Source of the DNA: Achromobacter spanius
Lineage (GTDB): Bacteria; Pseudomonadota; Gammaproteobacteria; Burkholderiales; Burkholderiaceae_B
NCBI RefSeq assembly: GCF_002812705.1
Contig: NZ_CP025030.1
Location: forward strand, 6,324,001 to 6,388,000
Reading direction: 5' to 3'
Length of the DNA: 64,000 nucleotides
Both the position numbers and the translations under genes were made by a program. Shown here piece by piece: positions 63,101 to 64,000 of the stretch. The notes below the pieces were generated by a model. That model saw nothing but the letters and a program-made list of their open reading frames with translations. It was not told the origin of the DNA and searched no databases. Numbering within the stretch: position 1 is the first letter of the stretch; each line of letters opens with the position of its first letter.

Positions 63101-63207
63101 TCGAGCGTGTTCGGCCCCGTGGCGACCACCACGTCGGCCTGCACCGCGCCGGTCTGCGCCGCGCCCTCCTGGATCGCCGGCGGTTCCAGGTCTTGTCGCT
63201 TATCCAT
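57118..63207 (-). CDS. Giant helicase-nuclease: transglutaminase-like region, DUF4011, split SF1 helicase, Vsr-like nuclease, DUF3320
   Basis: A 2029-residue cytoplasmic protein. Residues about 240-295 carry a transglutaminase-like triad (Cys252 in ATCLDLA, His278 in GHAWVG, Asp292). DUF4011 follows (KWKSRLLDLTLRNRLLNF, 413-430). The helicase has Walker A GPPGTGKS at 724-731, a long insertion, Walker B DEASQ at 1369, GDTKQLPPT, QWHYRS, VQGDERDVIYFS and NVAISRAREG. A Vsr/PD-(D/E)XK-type nuclease lies at about 1665-1765 (E1669, D1695, E1712, D1714 in GIECDGRAYHS). An acidic Glu/Ala tract and a DUF3320-like C-terminus end it. A DNA-targeting defence role is likely. The ATG at 63207 has GAGAGA upstream. 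Confidence 0.85.
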   Translation of the reverse strand: MDKRQDLEPPAIQEGAAQTGAVQADVVVATGPNTLDAITIDIEADPTLGYASIQNAVPVVRTLRVTNRSAHTFEDIEVRLRCNPAFAQPVTLRFDVLVPGEIRRISPLDLTPDHGYVADLQEAVRASIDVVVQSGTQEIGRASQAITVLAYDQWAGTRALPELLAAFSMPNNPAVDGLIGKASKLLRAQHAELQMNGYQSKSRDVVWKQVSAIYSTLAAESLHYAEPPASFGVDGQKIRTPDRIMDARVATCLDLAMLFSSCLEQAGLRPVILMKDGHAWVGVWLHQACFADPLTDDVQAVRKRVDSGEFLVFETTGIAQHPNFRPSLRRALEQGAAHLREENTFRYAIDVHRARELQIKPLPSRGVSVAPTDADDAEIPAAIEPTPDLPPLDPEFVISLEPADDTPEGRLAKWKSRLLDLTLRNRLLNFKLTKSTLPLVVPDLARLEDAIVDGSEFRIRPLPAALMDGSDPRVAEVHVGRGGRAPLDDMALDALGNKELIARVTQEALDANLLTIFGAARTGQEEGGANTLYLAMGMLRWTESPGAESAHLAPLILVPVSLQRQSVRSGFRLVRHDDETIINPTLLQMLRNNYELRIPGLDVLPADDKGVDVARVLQAFRLAVREIVGWEVLEQVHLGIFSFTKYLMWKDLQDRTEQLKANRVVRHLIDHPGQAFAKEPFDQRFERLDDSYQPEDLLTPLLSDSSQLKAICAVDAGRDLVLEGPPGTGKSQTITNLIAHLLARGKTVLFVSEKMAALEVVHRRLANIGLGPFCLELHSSKARKSEVLQQLGKALDHSGQRTSDDWAREAERLTVLRQDLNGLVDALHHTHANGLTVYDAIGTCIQNAGKEPSPMFWADAQAHQVKDLAQLRETARRMSTLSKELGVLHGHPLAHIGMAEWSPSWQDALLAAAQALEQAVAGLQAQVMAAGEGVGVPAQGLSLDAYAHLDQLFDVLLAAPQVPAGLATQAHDPAARFQVQALARHGLARNAHWAQVGAQWNAQLAELDANTLKAEWLSACSAWWPKSVFAKGGIRKRLAMYRTDGQRPDEAAITAMLAPLALVNAEDRELAVLKVDAQRLLQDSYTGLSTDWEQVQRHEQWAARFADAVTQVAGDPISAADLRTRLQALVGENRAFLQPGSPLGKSLLAYRDAWRAVQDRLAEVDALAKPTEALAGASDANGALERIQGVLAGWRHNKQFLMPWCVWRQAREQAIASQLQGLVASLEQGRVPLEQIEAHFEFSYRNWWVKKVIDHTPVLRAFSSADHERKIREFRDADDRFQKLTSAYIAAVLAGKVPDGNGVLVSPDSELGLLRRELQKKARHVPVRQLMQRLPSLLPRLKPCLLMSPLSVAQYLDAGHSQFDVVVFDEASQIPVWDSVGAIARGQQVVVVGDTKQLPPTSFFSKSTPEDDGAGDDGQVEDLESILDECLGADMNRLRLQWHYRSKHESLITFSNVTYYDSQLITFPSPVTDDVAVRLEKVAGIYDRGGSRTNRREAEAIVQGIEQHYLDKSRRRQTLGVVTFNQPQQSLIETLLDARRRANAELDKAISAQSREPLFIKNLENVQGDERDVIYFSITFGPDAAGKMTMNFGPLNGEGGHRRLNVAISRAREGVVIYSTLMPEQIDLSRVRATGVRDLKHYLEFALKGPRALVEQSLPTGREPDSPFETQVIKVLRNHGWVVHPQVGCSGYRIDMGVVDPRAPGRYLMGIECDGRAYHSGATARDRDRLRQVVLEGLGWRLHRVWSTDWWINPEREVEKILARLNAELERKVEDEPEVEEAEAEVEVETEAAIAAETAIRAEAEIEAEAATEPGGVVEFVITTEEGDTAWASADSATVSASPGGIATYQLADLSTAEGDPDAFYSRANNAQLAEQLRLVIDTEGPIAETVLHRKVARAWGLERTGVRIVERLRTLTPMEVGQTDEGEATFYWPAGVAPETWNGFRGASDDDATRRRVDDVCIQELANGVLHVLAMTGNAPKSDVIKSVCRLLGMARTLADAEARIGHAIAGLTQRGVVREEMGMLRVG
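57770..57880 (-). repeat. Degenerate GGCTTC-type repeat encoding a Glu/Ala tract
   Basis: The plus strand reads many GGCTTC, GGTTTC and GCTTCG units over about 110 bp. Translated on the minus strand they give a Glu/Ala-rich linker (residues about 1776-1812) between the nuclease and the C-terminal domain. Likely a flexible or coiled linker. Confidence 0.7.
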
Positions 63208-63368
63208 CGATATCTCTCGGTTCGGTTCCGCGCGGGCCTATGCCGGCAGCGAAAATCTGCAATGCCGGATTTTAAGACGCGATGACGCCGCCGCCCGCTG
63301 GAAATAGAAAGTTTTGCGTATCGGCGTGAATATCGATGGCATGCGCCTGCACGGCCCCCGCCGCTGGG

Positions 63369-64000
63369 TTATTGCACTGGCGGATAGGCCGGGTCCGTCA
63401 GGCAGGCCTGCACCCATTCGGCATCGTCCGACGCGTCGATCTCGCCATCCAGCTTCGGCAGCGGTTTGTCGGCATACACATACTTCGGCGCCTCGGGCTG
63501 CCGGTTCCAGTTCGCCTTCGTATCGCCGACGGTGGCGCAGGCCTCGTCGGCACTACTGAACGAGCAGGACGCGATCACACGCGGCTTGCCGTCAACCACG
63601 TTGGCGACGTAGCGCTTGGTGTAGACCGCCCCGGACGCCCAGGATTCGTCCGCCGAGCACACGCGGTCGTTGTTCTGGTAGTGGCGAATCGCGAAGCAGG
63701 CGTAGTCGACGTAGTCATGCGGCAGCACATCGCAAGACGTCCAATAGCCCGCGAACGCACCGCCCGTGAATTGGGACTGGAACTGTTGCTGCTGAAGCGC
63801 CCGGCGAATGATGGTGGGGGTGGTGGACGCTTTGCCGGTTTCCTTGAACTGCGCGCTGCGGTTCTCGATCAGCTCGCGCGCAATCTCGCCCGCGGTCTTG
63901 TCATCCGGCACGGCGTCCGGGTCCGTGAGCAGGCGGTCCAGCGCGCGGTCACGCGCTTCAAGCCAGCGCTTTTGGCTGGCGACCAGCATCGCGCGGATGT
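63369..64000 (-). CDS. Partial protein with LprI-like N-terminal segment
   Basis: The open frame continues past the right edge; the first codons in view read IRAMLVASQKRWLEARDRALDRLL. SQKRWLEARD matches the conserved helix of the LprI/DUF1311 group (lysozyme-inhibitor-like secreted proteins). The rest contains several cysteines (CDVL, YACFAI, RVCSADESW, ASCSF, EACATV, ACLTD), suggesting a disulfide-rich periplasmic protein. The true start and any signal peptide lie outside the window. It reads in the same direction as the helicase gene, which begins 162 bp downstream. Function unknown; the LprI link is tentative. Confidence 0.65.
   Translation of the reverse strand, partial: IRAMLVASQKRWLEARDRALDRLLTDPDAVPDDKTAGEIARELIENRSAQFKETGKASTTPTIIRRALQQQQFQSQFTGGAFAGYWTSCDVLPHDYVDYACFAIRHYQNNDRVCSADESWASGAVYTKRYVANVVDGKPRVIASCSFSSADEACATVGDTKANWNRQPEAPKYVYADKPLPKLDGEIDASDDAEWVQACLTDPAYPPVQ

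Overview
The window looks like chromosome from a GC-rich betaproteobacterium of the Alcaligenaceae, most like Achromobacter or Bordetella. The pointers are a nuoABC start, a classical betaproteobacterial porin ending in Phe, a Bug-type (TctC) receptor, a TctD/TctE-like two-component system beside a CitMHS carrier, and codon use dominated by G/C third positions. The genus is an inference from gene style. I saw no rRNA, tRNA, CRISPR array, insertion sequence or phage gene.

Layout. 1-1138: start of the respiratory complex I operon (nuoA, nuoB, partial nuoC, minus strand). 1437-2585: a porin. 3009-7042: two back-to-back small operons, one with a TetR regulator, a hotdog thioesterase and a short NAD-binding protein (plus strand), the other with a lipid kinase, a phosphoesterase and a PAP2 phosphatase (minus strand, all ATGA overlaps). 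7163-11708: cytoplasmic-type gamma-glutamyltransferase, peptide-type binding protein and LysR regulator. 11861-18302: RND efflux pump 1 (adaptor, pump, outer-membrane channel) followed by a cysteine-cluster HTH regulator. 18474-20444: BCCT (BetT-like) transporter. 20554-27246: a TetR regulator divergent from RND efflux pump 2.

27445-37288 forms one apparent regulon for uptake and hydrolysis of an amide- or peptide-like compound. It holds a C45 acyltransferase/amidohydrolase, two paralogous peptide-type binding proteins, a GntR/FCD regulator, a fused double ATPase, two permeases and an alpha/beta hydrolase. Three palindromes with the core TTGGCGCCAA sit before its three transcription units.

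37562-48552 is mixed: a DUF808 membrane protein, cspA with a long leader, small hypothetical genes, hicAB, an SDR reductase, and a CitMHS carrier divergent from a two-component system that is translationally coupled to a periplasmic binding protein, then a LuxR-type regulator. 48667-55014: a sulfatase with an orphan Bug receptor, a penicillin-acylase-family lipoprotein, and a META/DUF4377-like lipoprotein.

55342-64000 is the competition and defence end. A more AT-rich two-gene unit encodes a PAAR-headed protein with a hydrophobic tail and an overlapping small membrane protein, best read as a type VI secretion effector with its immunity protein. Convergent to it is a 2029-residue protein joining a transglutaminase-like region, DUF4011, a split SF1 helicase, a Vsr-like nuclease and DUF3320, a plausible stand-alone anti-DNA defence protein. 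A partial LprI-like gene runs off the window edge. A 66-bp dispersed palindromic repeat occurs four times (one copy at 11798, a cluster of three at 30199-30425).
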